A stretch of DNA of 15,674 bases, taken from Pseudomonadota bacterium. GTDB taxonomy: Bacteria > Pseudomonadota > Alphaproteobacteria > Reyranellales > Reyranellaceae. The notes under the pieces are model-generated. The model saw nothing but the letters and a program-made list of their open reading frames with translations. It searched no databases and was not told the origin of the DNA. Positions 8,305 to 15,573 of this stretch are shown piece after piece (positions within the stretch are counted from its first letter, which is position 1; the number at the start of each line of letters is the position of its first letter). The position numbers and the translations under genes were made by a program. Location: positions 1 through 15,674 of the forward strand of contig JAEZHS010000663.1 of NCBI GenBank assembly GCA_023436825.1, read 5' to 3'.

Positions 8305-9984
8305 ATGGCCGAAACGAACGGCAAAGGCGGGCTGGACCCGATCACCGTCGAGGTGGTGCGCAACAAGCTGGAAGGCATCGCCAACGAGATGCAGCAGACG
8401 CTGCTGCGCTCGTCCTTCTCGCCGATCGTCAAGGAGGGCCTCGACGCCTCCTCGAGCCTGTTCACGATACACGGCGAGACGCTGGCCCAGTCGATCGCGA
8501 TCCCGATCCATCTCGCCACGCTCATCCCGGTCGTCCAGAAGATCCTCGAGGTCTTTCCGCTAGGCATCATGCGGCCGGGCGACGTCTATTGCATGAACGA
8601 TCCCTATCTCGGCGGCACCCATCTGCCCGACATCGCGCTGGTCCAGCCGATCTTCTTCAACGACCGGCCGATCGCCATCTCCGCCACCATGACCCACCAC
8701 CAGGACGTGGGCGGCATGTCGCCGGGATCGATCCCGACCCGCGCCACCGAGATCTTCCAGGAAGGCCTGCGCCTGCCGCCGCTGAAGTTCCGCGACGCCG
8801 GGCGCTACAACGAAACACTGGTCGCCATCATCCGCCAGAACGTCCGCATTCCCGACGCCGTCATGGGCGATCTCAACGCCCAGCTCGCGGCGTGCAATGT
8901 CGGCGCCCGCCGCATCTCCGCCCTTGCCGCCGATCTCGGCGACAATCATGCCCTGGCGATCTTCGACGAGCTTCTGGACCGCTCCGAGATCCTGACACGC
9001 ACGGCGCTCAAATCCATTCCGGAGGGCACCTACCGCTACGTAGACCACAGCGACAATGACGGCATCGATCTCGATACCGGCATCCGTTTCGAGGTCGCGG
9101 TGACGGTGAAGGACGGCTCGTTTCATTGTGACTTCACGGGCTCCTCGCCGCAGGTGCGCGGGCCGTTCAACTGCGTGCCGTCGGGCTCGCTGGCCGCCGC
9201 CTGCTATGCCGTGCGCGCGGTAACCGATCCCGCGATCCCGACCAATGCCGGCTGCTTCCGGCCAATCACGCTGGAGCTGCCCAAGGGCAGTGTCGTCAAT
9301 CCGCTCGAGCCCGCCCCCGTGAACTCGCGCACAGCCACCATCAAGCGCATCACCGGCTGCATTTTAGGCGCGCTGAAGGAGGTGCTGCCCGAACGCGTGC
9401 CGGCTGACAGTTCCGGCGAACTGGTGGTGCTGGCCTTCGGCGGCCGCCACGACGGTAAGCCCTACGTCACCGGCGAACTCATAGCCGGCGGCAGCGGCGC
9501 GGGGCCGCACTCGGACGGCGTAGACGTCGTCGAGACTGACGTCACCAACTGCATGAACCTGCCGGTAGAGGCGATGGAGATGGACGTGCCGATCCGCGTC
9601 CATCGTCTGGCCTTGCGCCAGGATTCGGGCGGCGCCGGACGGCACCGCGGCGGCCTCGGCGTGGTCAAGGAGTACGAGATCCTCGACGGCGAGGTCGCGT
9701 TCACCTATCGCGGCGAGCGCCATTTCTACGCGCCGCAGGGCGCAGTGGGCGGCGGCGAGGGCAGCAAGGCCCACGCCGTCATCCGCCGCGCCGACGGCCG
9801 CGAGGAAGTCATTCCGTCCAAGATGATGACGACCCTGATGCGCGGCGATCGCGTCGTCATCGAGACGGCGGGCGGCGGCGGCAATGGCTTGCCGGACACA
9901 CGCGACCCGGCAGCCGTCGAAATCGACGTCGCCGACGGCAAGGTCAGCACGGCAGAGGCACAGGACAAGTACGCTCGCCGGTAG
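8305..9984 (+). CDS. Hydantoinase/oxoprolinase subunit B
   Basis: This 559-residue protein is the partner of the preceding subunit A. The N-terminus DPITVEVVRNKLEGIANEM (residues 10-28) is the standard HyuB opening. NDPYLGGTHLPD follows near 98-109, then HHQDVGGMSPGS near 131-142, ATEIFQEGLRLPP, and a C-terminal glycine-rich DSGGAGRHRGGLG. Subunits A and B together hydrolyse cyclic amides such as N-methylhydantoin, hydantoins or 5-oxoproline with ATP. The ATG at 8305 has GAGGG ending 9 nt upstream and is preferred. The ATG at 8296 overlaps the subunit A stop as ATGA and would add three residues, but leaves no room for that ribosome-binding site. The amidase gene follows after 25 bp in the same direction, so A, B and amidase form one operon. 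Confidence 0.94.
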   Translation: MAETNGKGGLDPITVEVVRNKLEGIANEMQQTLLRSSFSPIVKEGLDASSSLFTIHGETLAQSIAIPIHLATLIPVVQKILEVFPLGIMRPGDVYCMNDPYLGGTHLPDIALVQPIFFNDRPIAISATMTHHQDVGGMSPGSIPTRATEIFQEGLRLPPLKFRDAGRYNETLVAIIRQNVRIPDAVMGDLNAQLAACNVGARRISALAADLGDNHALAIFDELLDRSEILTRTALKSIPEGTYRYVDHSDNDGIDLDTGIRFEVAVTVKDGSFHCDFTGSSPQVRGPFNCVPSGSLAAACYAVRAVTDPAIPTNAGCFRPITLELPKGSVVNPLEPAPVNSRTATIKRITGCILGALKEVLPERVPADSSGELVVLAFGGRHDGKPYVTGELIAGGSGAGPHSDGVDVVETDVTNCMNLPVEAMEMDVPIRVHRLALRQDSGGAGRHRGGLGVVKEYEILDGEVAFTYRGERHFYAPQGAVGGGEGSKAHAVIRRADGREEVIPSKMMTTLMRGDRVVIETAGGGGNGLPDTRDPAAVEIDVADGKVSTAEAQDKYARR

Positions 9985-10009
9985 GCAACGTCGGCGGTAA
10001 GGTCTCGTC

Positions 10010-11422
10010 ATGAACGAGACCGATCTCTGCTTCACCCCGGCTTCCGCGCTGGCCGACGCCATCCGCGCCAAGAAACTATCGTCTGTCGAAATCACTTCGG
10101 CGGTCCTGAATCGCATCGAGAGACTTGAGCCCAAGCTCAACGCCTTCGCCTATCTCGCTGCCGAAGAAGCCATGGACGCCGCGCAGGCTGCCGACCGTGC
10201 CCTGGCCACAGGCGGAGCGATCGGGCCGCTGCACGGCGTGCCGGTGACGATCAAGGACCACGAGGCCGTGCGTGGCATGCAGATCGAATACGGGACGCAT
10301 CTGCGGCGTGGCGAGGTCGCGACAGCGGACAACGCCATGGTCGCTCGCCTGCGCGGCGCGGGCGCCATCATCCTCGGCAAGACGACGACGCCCGAGTTCG
10401 GCTGGATGGGCGTCAGCAACAGCCCGCTGACCGGCATCACGCACAATCCCTGGAAGCACGGCATGAACGCCGGCGCCTCGTCGGCCGGGGCCGGCGTCGG
10501 CGCGGCTGCTGGCTACGGGCCGCTGCACCAAGGCAGCGACGGCGCGGGCTCGATCCGCATGCCGGCGCATTTCAGTGGTGTGTTCGGCTTGAAGCCAACC
10601 TACGGCCGCGTGCCACAGTCGCCGGTGGCAGCGAGCGACCACACGGTCCACCTCGGGCCGCTCACCCGCACGGTCGCCGACGCCGCGTTGATGCTGCGCA
10701 CGATGGCGGGGCCGCATCCCGACGATCACACCAGCCTGGAAGCCCTGCCCGCCGACTATCCGCGCCATCTGGAGCGACGGCCGCGCACGCCGCGCATCGC
10801 CTACAGCCCGGACCTCGACCACGCCCGCGTCGATCCCGAGGTGGCCGAGCTGGTCGCCAAGGCGGTCGGCGCTTTCGAGCAGGACCTGGGCTGGTGCGTC
10901 GAGCAGGTGAAGACGCCCTGGGGACCGAAGGGCCCGGAGCTCGCCCGCTTCTTCTGGCCGGCGCATTTTACGCGTCACGCCGAGAGGCTCCCCGAGTTCC
11001 GCGACCGCATGGATCCGGGCTTCGTCGCCTGCATCGAGGCCGGATCGAAGATCACCATGGCCGACTACCAGAAGACGCGCCTGGTGAAGTACGCCTACTG
11101 CGCCGAGATCAACCACTTCTTCGACGACTGGGACTTCCTGCTGACCCCCGCAGTGTCGGTCGCCGCCTTCCCGGCCGAGCTGCTGCAGCCGAAGCACTGG
11201 CCGCAGCATCCCTGGGACTGGCTGTCGTGGGCGGAGTTCTCCTATCCCTTCAACCTGTCGCAGAACCCGGCGGCGTCTGTGCCCTGCGGTTTCACCAAGG
11301 ACGGACTGCCGGTCGGGCTGCAGATCGTCGGCCGGCGGTTCGACGATCTCGGCGTGCTCCAGATGTCGGCCGCCTTCGAGACCGTGCGGCCCTGGGCGGA
11401 CAAGCGCCCGCCAATCGACTGA
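10010..11422 (+). CDS. Amidase-signature family amidase
   Basis: This 470-residue cytoplasmic enzyme shows the Ser-cisSer-Lys triad: Lys82 in GVPVTIKDH, Ser157 in NAGASSAGAG and nucleophile Ser181 in GSDGAGSIRMPA. The spacings (75 and 24 residues) equal those of the characterised family member FAAH (Lys142, Ser217, Ser241). The cis-Ser loop reads GASSAGAG instead of the usual GGSSGGS, a mild variant. Family members hydrolyse linear amides, releasing ammonia or an amine. Placed 25 bp after hydantoinase subunit B, with AAGG 8 nt before its ATG, it plausibly hydrolyses the linear amide made when the hydantoinase opens its ring (inference). A glutamyl-tRNA amidotransferase role is unlikely given this context and the absence of GatC/GatB partners. 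The stop codon is 2 bp from the convergent dioxygenase stop. Confidence 0.93.
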   Translation: MNETDLCFTPASALADAIRAKKLSSVEITSAVLNRIERLEPKLNAFAYLAAEEAMDAAQAADRALATGGAIGPLHGVPVTIKDHEAVRGMQIEYGTHLRRGEVATADNAMVARLRGAGAIILGKTTTPEFGWMGVSNSPLTGITHNPWKHGMNAGASSAGAGVGAAAGYGPLHQGSDGAGSIRMPAHFSGVFGLKPTYGRVPQSPVAASDHTVHLGPLTRTVADAALMLRTMAGPHPDDHTSLEALPADYPRHLERRPRTPRIAYSPDLDHARVDPEVAELVAKAVGAFEQDLGWCVEQVKTPWGPKGPELARFFWPAHFTRHAERLPEFRDRMDPGFVACIEAGSKITMADYQKTRLVKYAYCAEINHFFDDWDFLLTPAVSVAAFPAELLQPKHWPQHPWDWLSWAEFSYPFNLSQNPAASVPCGFTKDGLPVGLQIVGRRFDDLGVLQMSAAFETVRPWADKRPPID

Positions 11423-11424
11423 GA

Positions 11425-12315
11425 TTAGCCGCCTGCACCCACGCCGACGATCGGCACCTCTCCGCCCAGAGTCGTGCGGCGCAGGTCGCGTTCTTCATTG
11501 GGATAGCAGCGACGCGCGCGATGCATCGTCGTGCGGTTGTCCCACACCACCAGGTCGTGCTGACGCCAGGAATGGGAATAGACGAACTCGGGCCTGGTGG
11601 CATGCTCGGTGAGATCGCGCAGGAAGGCGCGCGACTCCGGCACCGACCAACCAACGATGACGCCGGCGTGGGCCGACAGGAACAACGATTTCCGGCCCGT
11701 CGTCTTTTGCACGCGCACCAGAGGATGCCGAACGGGTTGGAAATTGCTGATCTCTTCCGGCGTGAAATCGGAGAATCCGACTGCTTGGCGCGAATAGAGC
11801 AGGGAGTGCTCGCAGACCAGTCCCTCCACCTCGGCCTTGGTCCGATCGTCCAGGGCGTCGTAGGCCGCTCGCATGTCGGCGAATTCGGTATTGCCGCCCC
11901 AGCCAGGAACGGCGCGCCCGGACAGCAGCGAGTACTTGGCCGGGACCGGGCGGAACGAACTGTCCGAATGCCAAAGCCGATCACCCAGCTTGAAGAACCA
12001 CACGCGATCCTCGGCCGATATGATCTTCCCGTCCTTGGTCAGGTTCGAGAGGTCGGCGATGCCGGGACCGAGCCGGTTATCCTCCCGCTTTCGCACGGTG
12101 CCGGACGTCCTGTAGTTCTCGAGTTCCCCGAAGTTCCGCGTGAAGGCGATCTGCTGCTCGTCTGAAATGGCTTGGCCGCGGAACACGAGCACTCCCAAGC
12201 GGTCCATCCCCGCTTCGATCGTCGCGGCTTCCGTGGAGTCAATCGGCTTCGTCAAATCGACTCCCGACACTTCGCCCGCGAAGATGGGATGAAGCTTCGT
12301 GATCTCAAGGACCAT
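11425..12315 (-). CDS. TauD/TfdA-family 2-oxoglutarate-dependent dioxygenase
   Basis: This 296-residue Fe(II)/2-oxoglutarate oxygenase carries the facial triad His116-Ser-Asp118 (LWHSDSSF) and His265 (TTMHRAR). Arg residues at 276-280 (RDLRRTTLGG) should bind the 2-oxoglutarate carboxylate. The N-terminus MVLEITKLHPIFAGEVSGVDL is typical of TfdA-type enzymes, which cleave aryloxyalkanoate ethers or sulfonates by hydroxylation next to the heteroatom; the true substrate is unknown. I place the start at the ATG at 12315 because the family begins at this point and GAGGA lies upstream. ATGs at 12324 and 12345 are in frame and would add 3 or 10 residues. It converges on the amidase with only 2 bp between stop codons and no terminator, and lies downstream of the small Cys-rich protein gene on the same strand. 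Confidence 0.93.
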   Translation of the reverse strand: MVLEITKLHPIFAGEVSGVDLTKPIDSTEAATIEAGMDRLGVLVFRGQAISDEQQIAFTRNFGELENYRTSGTVRKREDNRLGPGIADLSNLTKDGKIISAEDRVWFFKLGDRLWHSDSSFRPVPAKYSLLSGRAVPGWGGNTEFADMRAAYDALDDRTKAEVEGLVCEHSLLYSRQAVGFSDFTPEEISNFQPVRHPLVRVQKTTGRKSLFLSAHAGVIVGWSVPESRAFLRDLTEHATRPEFVYSHSWRQHDLVVWDNRTTMHRARRCYPNEERDLRRTTLGGEVPIVGVGAGG

Positions 12316-12445
12316 TGTGACCATTTCCTCAACCGGTTTGGCCATTAAGCCAGAGCAGGCGTCGCGTCGCAAAAGCGAATCGCCTCACCCGGAGTCGTTC
12401 GGGGGGCGAGAGGCGAGGCGAGGACGCCGCCGGTCGCTTTCCGCG

Positions 12446-12643
12446 TCAGGTCTTGGTGAGCCTGCCGCAAGCGGGTGCGTCGCAACGTAGGGTCAGGCTG
12501 CTCACGCCCAAGACACCGAAGTTGGGGTCGGGGGTTTCCTCGATCACATTCAGATGGCCGGCTCCGCACCATGCACAGACAGGCGGCGCCTCGTAGGGGG
12601 CGGTCCGTGTCGCCACCCTGTTCAGTTCCTCGAAGAGAGTCAT
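12446..12643 (-). CDS. Small Cys-rich protein, putative zinc ribbon (hypothetical)
   Basis: This 65-residue open frame begins MTLFEELNRVATRTAPYEA and contains two cysteine pairs: CAWC (Cys23, Cys26) and CDAPAC (Cys54, Cys59). The pairs are 27 residues apart, a spacing compatible with one zinc ribbon. No transmembrane segment or signal peptide is visible. The start at 12643 has only a weak AAGAAAG-type ribosome-binding site; an upstream in-frame ATG at 12682 would add 13 basic residues. It lies 130 bp upstream of the dioxygenase on the same strand, so the two may share a transcript. I do not recognise a named family. The ordered Cys pairs support a real gene, but its shortness leaves doubt. 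Confidence 0.55.
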   Translation of the reverse strand: MTLFEELNRVATRTAPYEAPPVCAWCGAGHLNVIEETPDPNFGVLGVSSLTLRCDAPACGRLTKT

Positions 12644-12703
12644 CTTATTGTTCTTTCTTGAGAGGGGACTGAACCATAGCACGAAGCCGGACGCCTTGCC
12701 CGG

Positions 12704-13186
12704 TCAGGGCCTGTGGCCGATGACGTTAAAACCCTCGTCCGCTGCCGGCGGGGCGAAGTAGGCGGTGAACTGCTCGAACTCCGCGTCGCTCACCTGGAAC
12801 TGATGCTCGCCGCTCGCGTTGCGCTGGCGCAGCCGCTGCTTGCAGAGCTCGTCGGGGAGATCGAGATGATGCAGCTCGTGCGGTACCCCGGCAGTGTCGA
12901 TCAACGAGCGCATCCACGCGCGCTGCCGCCGCGTGTTCGCCGCGAAATCGAGCACCACCGAGAGGCCCTGGTGCAGAATGTCGACGATGTGCGGCGTCAT
13001 GGCGGCGCGCAGGCGCGCCGACAGCCGGGTGTAGTCCTCGATCGTCTTGAGCTCGACGGGATAGAGGGTGGATGTCCAGTGATCCTCGCTGATCAGCAGG
13101 GTCGAGGGCCGCGCCGCGAGTTGCCGAGCCAAAGTCGACTTGCCGGCGGCAATCTTGCCACACAGGAGATAGAGGGTAGGCATCAT
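12704..13186 (-). CDS. Small P-loop NTPase / kinase-like protein (AAA_33-type)
   Basis: This 160-residue protein has a Walker A motif at residues 10-18 (GKIAAGKST) right after a first beta strand (TLYLLC). LLISEDHW near 30-37 and VVLDFAANTRRQRAW near 77-91 follow, then an Arg-rich lid-like stretch (CKQRLRQRN). This is the layout of small kinases related to shikimate or gluconate kinase, zeta toxin and chloramphenicol phosphotransferase, which phosphorylate a small molecule with ATP. The substrate is unknown. No antitoxin-like gene sits next to it, so a toxin role is not supported. Two adjacent ATGs (13186 and 13183) can serve as start. The only Shine-Dalgarno-like sequence, GGAAGA, lies inside the right-hand arm of the large palindrome at 13189-13257, which could restrict translation on read-through transcripts. 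Confidence 0.85.
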   Translation of the reverse strand: MMPTLYLLCGKIAAGKSTLARQLAARPSTLLISEDHWTSTLYPVELKTIEDYTRLSARLRAAMTPHIVDILHQGLSVVLDFAANTRRQRAWMRSLIDTAGVPHELHHLDLPDELCKQRLRQRNASGEHQFQVSDAEFEQFTAYFAPPAADEGFNVIGHRP

Positions 13187-13188
13187 GT

Positions 13189-13257
13189 TCTTCCGGACCG
13201 CGCGCGTCCCCGCGCGCTCAAGACCATGAGCGTGCGAGACGCGCGCGGTCCGGAAGA
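13189..13257. repeat. Long palindrome: perfect 20-bp arms plus inner stem
   Basis: Arms 13189-13208 and 13238-13257 are perfect inverse complements (CTTCCGGACCGCGCGCGTC and its partner, plus one further T/A pair). Inside, 13211-13220 pairs with 13227-13236 with one G-T pair, leaving an AGACCA loop and a small CC/A bulge. In total this is a hairpin of about 30 bp. It fills the gap between the amidohydrolase stop (13268) and the kinase-like start (13186). No T-tract follows. The size and near-perfect symmetry suggest a dispersed palindromic repeat rather than an ordinary terminator. Confidence 0.85.
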
Positions 13258-13267
13258 GCTTGACGCC

Positions 13268-14587
13268 TCATGGGAGAATTCGTCGTCGTGACTCGGCCAC
13301 CATCGCGGCGGCCCGTTGAGCGTCAAAGCCCTGCAGCATCCCTTCCCTCATCCGCACCTTGCCGTCGACCAGCACTGTGTCGATGTCACGCGGGCTGGTC
13401 TGCAGCAGGACATGGGCACAGGCATCGTCGACCACGGAATCGCCGAACGGTCCCTTGCGGACCAGCACGATGTCGGCCCGTTTTCCGGGCGTCAGCGAGC
13501 CGAGGCGATCGCCGAGGCCCAGCACGCGCGCGGTGGTGACGGTGGCGGTCTCGAGCAGCTTGCGGGGCGTCAGCAGCGGCAGGCCTGGGCGCACCGCCGG
13601 ACGGCGACCCAGCACGGTGGAGAAACTGCGTTCCATGGCGCCGTCGAGGTAGCCCTGCACATTGAACATGACGCGCAGCTGCCCCAGCGTGTCCGACGCC
13701 ACGGTGCAGGGAATGTCGCAGCCGAACACCACGTCGACGCCGCGCTCGACGGCGCGCCGCACAACGTCGGCTGGCGTGCCCTGGGTGTCGGCCGTGGGCG
13801 TGAAGCAGAGCGGCATGCCGGCCTCGGCCATGCGCTCGAGCTCGGCATTGCTGATCAGGTTGCCGTGGATCACCAGCAGGTCGGGCCCCAGCAGGCCGGC
13901 ATCGGCGAGCTTGTCGATCGTGCCGGCGTCGTTGACATGGATGCAGCTCGGCGCGCGGCGCTCGCGGGAAAAGGCAAGCTGCTGCTGCAGGCCGGCGGCG
14001 CCCCAGGAATCGATGCCGAAGCCGATCGTGGTCAGTCCCTCAGGGTCGTGGAAACGGTCGTAGACGTCCTTGCCGTCGGCCAGACGGTCCTCGGGTCGCG
14101 CGAACTCGTTGGGTGTCACCGGCATGAAGGAATAGGTGAAGAGATGGCGGATGCCGGTCGCCCTCAGCGCCGCGATCGAGGCGGGTGCAAAGGCGGGGCT
14201 GCGGATGTCGTGGCAGTAGTCGACGACGGTGGTCGTGCCGTAGGACAGCATCTCGAAGCCGCCGATCCAGGCGGCATTAAAGTTGTCCTCCGCCGTGTAG
14301 CGGCTGCGCAGCGGCAGGAACTTCGAATAGTAGGCTCCGGGCCACAGGTCGGGCACGTAGCCGCGCAGCACCGTCTGCCAGAGGCAGGTATGGGCATCGA
14401 TGATGCCGGGCAGCGCGATCGTGCCGGCGCCGTCGATCGTCTCGGCATCGCCGCCGTCGAGCGACGGGCCGACGGCCAGGATCGCGCCATTCTCGACCAG
14501 GATGTCGGCCGTTGCGAAATCGCCAAGCGTCTCATCCATGGTGACGACCTGAGCGCCACGGATGTGCAGTCTGCTCGCCATGATCAC
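13268..14587 (-). CDS. Amidohydrolase of the TrzA/AtzA/cytosine deaminase-like family with variant metal motif
   Basis: This 439-residue member of the amidohydrolase superfamily has an N-terminal sandwich segment (LHIRGAQVVTMDE, residues 7-19) and IALPGIIDAHTCLWQTVLRG at 57-76. That second segment is the family's first metal motif, usually His-x-His; here His66-Thr-Cys68 replaces it. His217 (CIHVND), His241 (VIHGNLIS) and Asp291 (GCDIPC) match the other expected ligands. LTPGKRADIVLV closes the fold. Relatives deaminate or dechlorinate s-triazines, guanine, cytosine or S-adenosylhomocysteine. I chose GTG at 14587 because AGGAGG sits 6 nt upstream; the in-frame ATG at 14581 is also possible and has AGGGG 5 nt upstream. 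The gene stands alone between the palindrome and the divergent SDR. Family firm; substrate, and whether the Cys variant is active, are open. Confidence 0.9.
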   Translation of the reverse strand: MIMASRLHIRGAQVVTMDETLGDFATADILVENGAILAVGPSLDGGDAETIDGAGTIALPGIIDAHTCLWQTVLRGYVPDLWPGAYYSKFLPLRSRYTAEDNFNAAWIGGFEMLSYGTTTVVDYCHDIRSPAFAPASIAALRATGIRHLFTYSFMPVTPNEFARPEDRLADGKDVYDRFHDPEGLTTIGFGIDSWGAAGLQQQLAFSRERRAPSCIHVNDAGTIDKLADAGLLGPDLLVIHGNLISNAELERMAEAGMPLCFTPTADTQGTPADVVRRAVERGVDVVFGCDIPCTVASDTLGQLRVMFNVQGYLDGAMERSFSTVLGRRPAVRPGLPLLTPRKLLETATVTTARVLGLGDRLGSLTPGKRADIVLVRKGPFGDSVVDDACAHVLLQTSPRDIDTVLVDGKVRMREGMLQGFDAQRAAAMVAESRRRILP

Positions 14588-14620
14588 CCCTGTCCTCCTG
14601 GGCCCCGGCCAACATGAAAA

Positions 14621-14665
14621 GGTCCCTCGACTACGCCGCCTGAAGGCGGCTTCGCTCGGGATGAC
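14621..14665. repeat. REP-like intergenic hairpin repeat
   Basis: GCCGCC (14635-14640) and GGCGGC (14645-14650) form a stem around TGAA. Outer bases TCCC (14623-14626) and GGGA (14658-14661) can also pair. On the minus strand it reads GTCATCCCGAGCG, then the hairpin, then TCGAGGGACC. From memory this resembles a class of REP-like elements scattered between genes in many proteobacteria. It sits in the 116-bp divergent gap between the TrzA-like hydrolase and the SDR, leaving little room for promoters. Confidence 0.6.
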
Positions 14666-14703
14666 GGCAAAGTTAGTCTATGGTTTGCGCGAGAGGTAGC
14701 AGC

Positions 14704-15510
14704 ATGGCGAAAACGGCATTGGTGACGGGCGCTACCGACGGAGTCGGCCGCGTCGTGGCGAAGGCGCTGGGCAAGGACGGCTGGCGCGTTCTGGTGCATG
14801 GCCGTGACCGCCAGCGCGGCGGAAGCGCGGTCACGGAGATCGAGCAGGCGGGCGGCAGCGCCGCCTTCCTGGCCGCCGACCTGGCGTCGCTGGTCGAGGT
14901 CCGCCACCTTGCCGCCGAAGTGCGCAGGGCAACCGACCGGCTGGATCTCCTGATCAACAACGCCGGCATCGGCACGGCCGGCAATGGTCGGCAGACCAGT
15001 GCTGACGGCCATGAGCTGCGCTTCGCGGTGAACTATCTCGCGGGCTTCCTGCTGACCTACGAGTTGCTGCCGCTGATCAAGGCGGCGGCGCCTTCGCGCA
15101 TCGTCAACGTCTCCTCGGCGGGACAGCAGGCGATCGACTTCTCCGACGTCATGCTGACCAGGGCCTACAGCGGCGTGGCGGCCTACTGCCGGAGCAAGCT
15201 GGCGCAGATCCTGTTCACCATCGATCTCGCCCGGGAGCTCGAGGGCTCGGGCGTGATCGTCAATGCCCTGCATCCCTCGACCTACATGAACACCACCATG
15301 GTGCGCCGCGCCGGCGTGTCGCCCATGAGCAAGGTCGAGACCGGCGCAGAGGCGATCCTTCAGCTTGCCGTCTCGCCCAGGATCGAGGGCAAGAGCGGGC
15401 TCTACTTCAACGTCATGAACGAGGCCCGCGCCAATCCGCAGGCCTATGACGCCGAGGCGCGCCGCAAGCTGCGGACGTTGAGCTTGGAACTGACGGGAGT
15501 GAAACCTTAG
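14704..15510 (+). CDS. Short-chain dehydrogenase/reductase (SDR family)
   Basis: This 268-residue Rossmann-fold oxidoreductase shows TGATDGVG at residues 8-15 (TGxxxGxG cofactor loop), NNAG at 85-88, Asn110, catalytic Ser137 or Ser138 (NVSSAG), and Tyr161-x3-Lys165 (YCRSK). After the active site, HPSTYMNTTM departs from the classical PG motif, as in retinol dehydrogenase/WW-oxidoreductase-like SDRs. HGRDR at 32-36, following the second strand, suggests NADP(H) preference (inference). The ATG at 14704 has GAGAGG upstream; an in-frame ATG at 14680 lies before that site and is not part of the fold. It diverges from the TrzA-like hydrolase and is followed by a hairpin and the start of a putative insertion sequence. 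Substrate unknown; it may oxidise or reduce an alcohol or carbonyl intermediate. Confidence 0.93.
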   Translation: MAKTALVTGATDGVGRVVAKALGKDGWRVLVHGRDRQRGGSAVTEIEQAGGSAAFLAADLASLVEVRHLAAEVRRATDRLDLLINNAGIGTAGNGRQTSADGHELRFAVNYLAGFLLTYELLPLIKAAAPSRIVNVSSAGQQAIDFSDVMLTRAYSGVAAYCRSKLAQILFTIDLARELEGSGVIVNALHPSTYMNTTMVRRAGVSPMSKVETGAEAILQLAVSPRIEGKSGLYFNVMNEARANPQAYDAEARRKLRTLSLELTGVKP

Positions 15511-15522
15511 CCCCTCCCTACC

Positions 15523-15555
15523 CTTCCCCGTGTGATGCAGGGGTGTCCGGGGAAG
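15523..15555 (+). terminator. Hairpin 13 bp after the SDR stop, possible terminator
   Basis: CTTCCCCG (15523-15530) and CGGGGAAG (15548-15555) are perfect inverse complements around a 17-nt loop, shortly after the SDR stop codon. The stem is GC-rich, but no run of T follows. It may be a weak terminator, or part of the end of the insertion sequence that appears to begin near here. Confidence 0.4.
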
Positions 15556-15573
15556 ATTCACTATGCCGCGGGT

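Noticed and set aside
12704..13186. Kinase-like protein as a zeta toxin of a toxin-antitoxin pair
   Set aside because: No small antitoxin-like gene is adjacent; the P-loop layout fits many small-molecule kinases equally well.
13316..14617. 433-codon plus-strand open frame opposite the TrzA-like amidohydrolase
   Set aside because: Motif-free composition; the minus frame has the amidohydrolase ligands and an ideal AGGAGG site.
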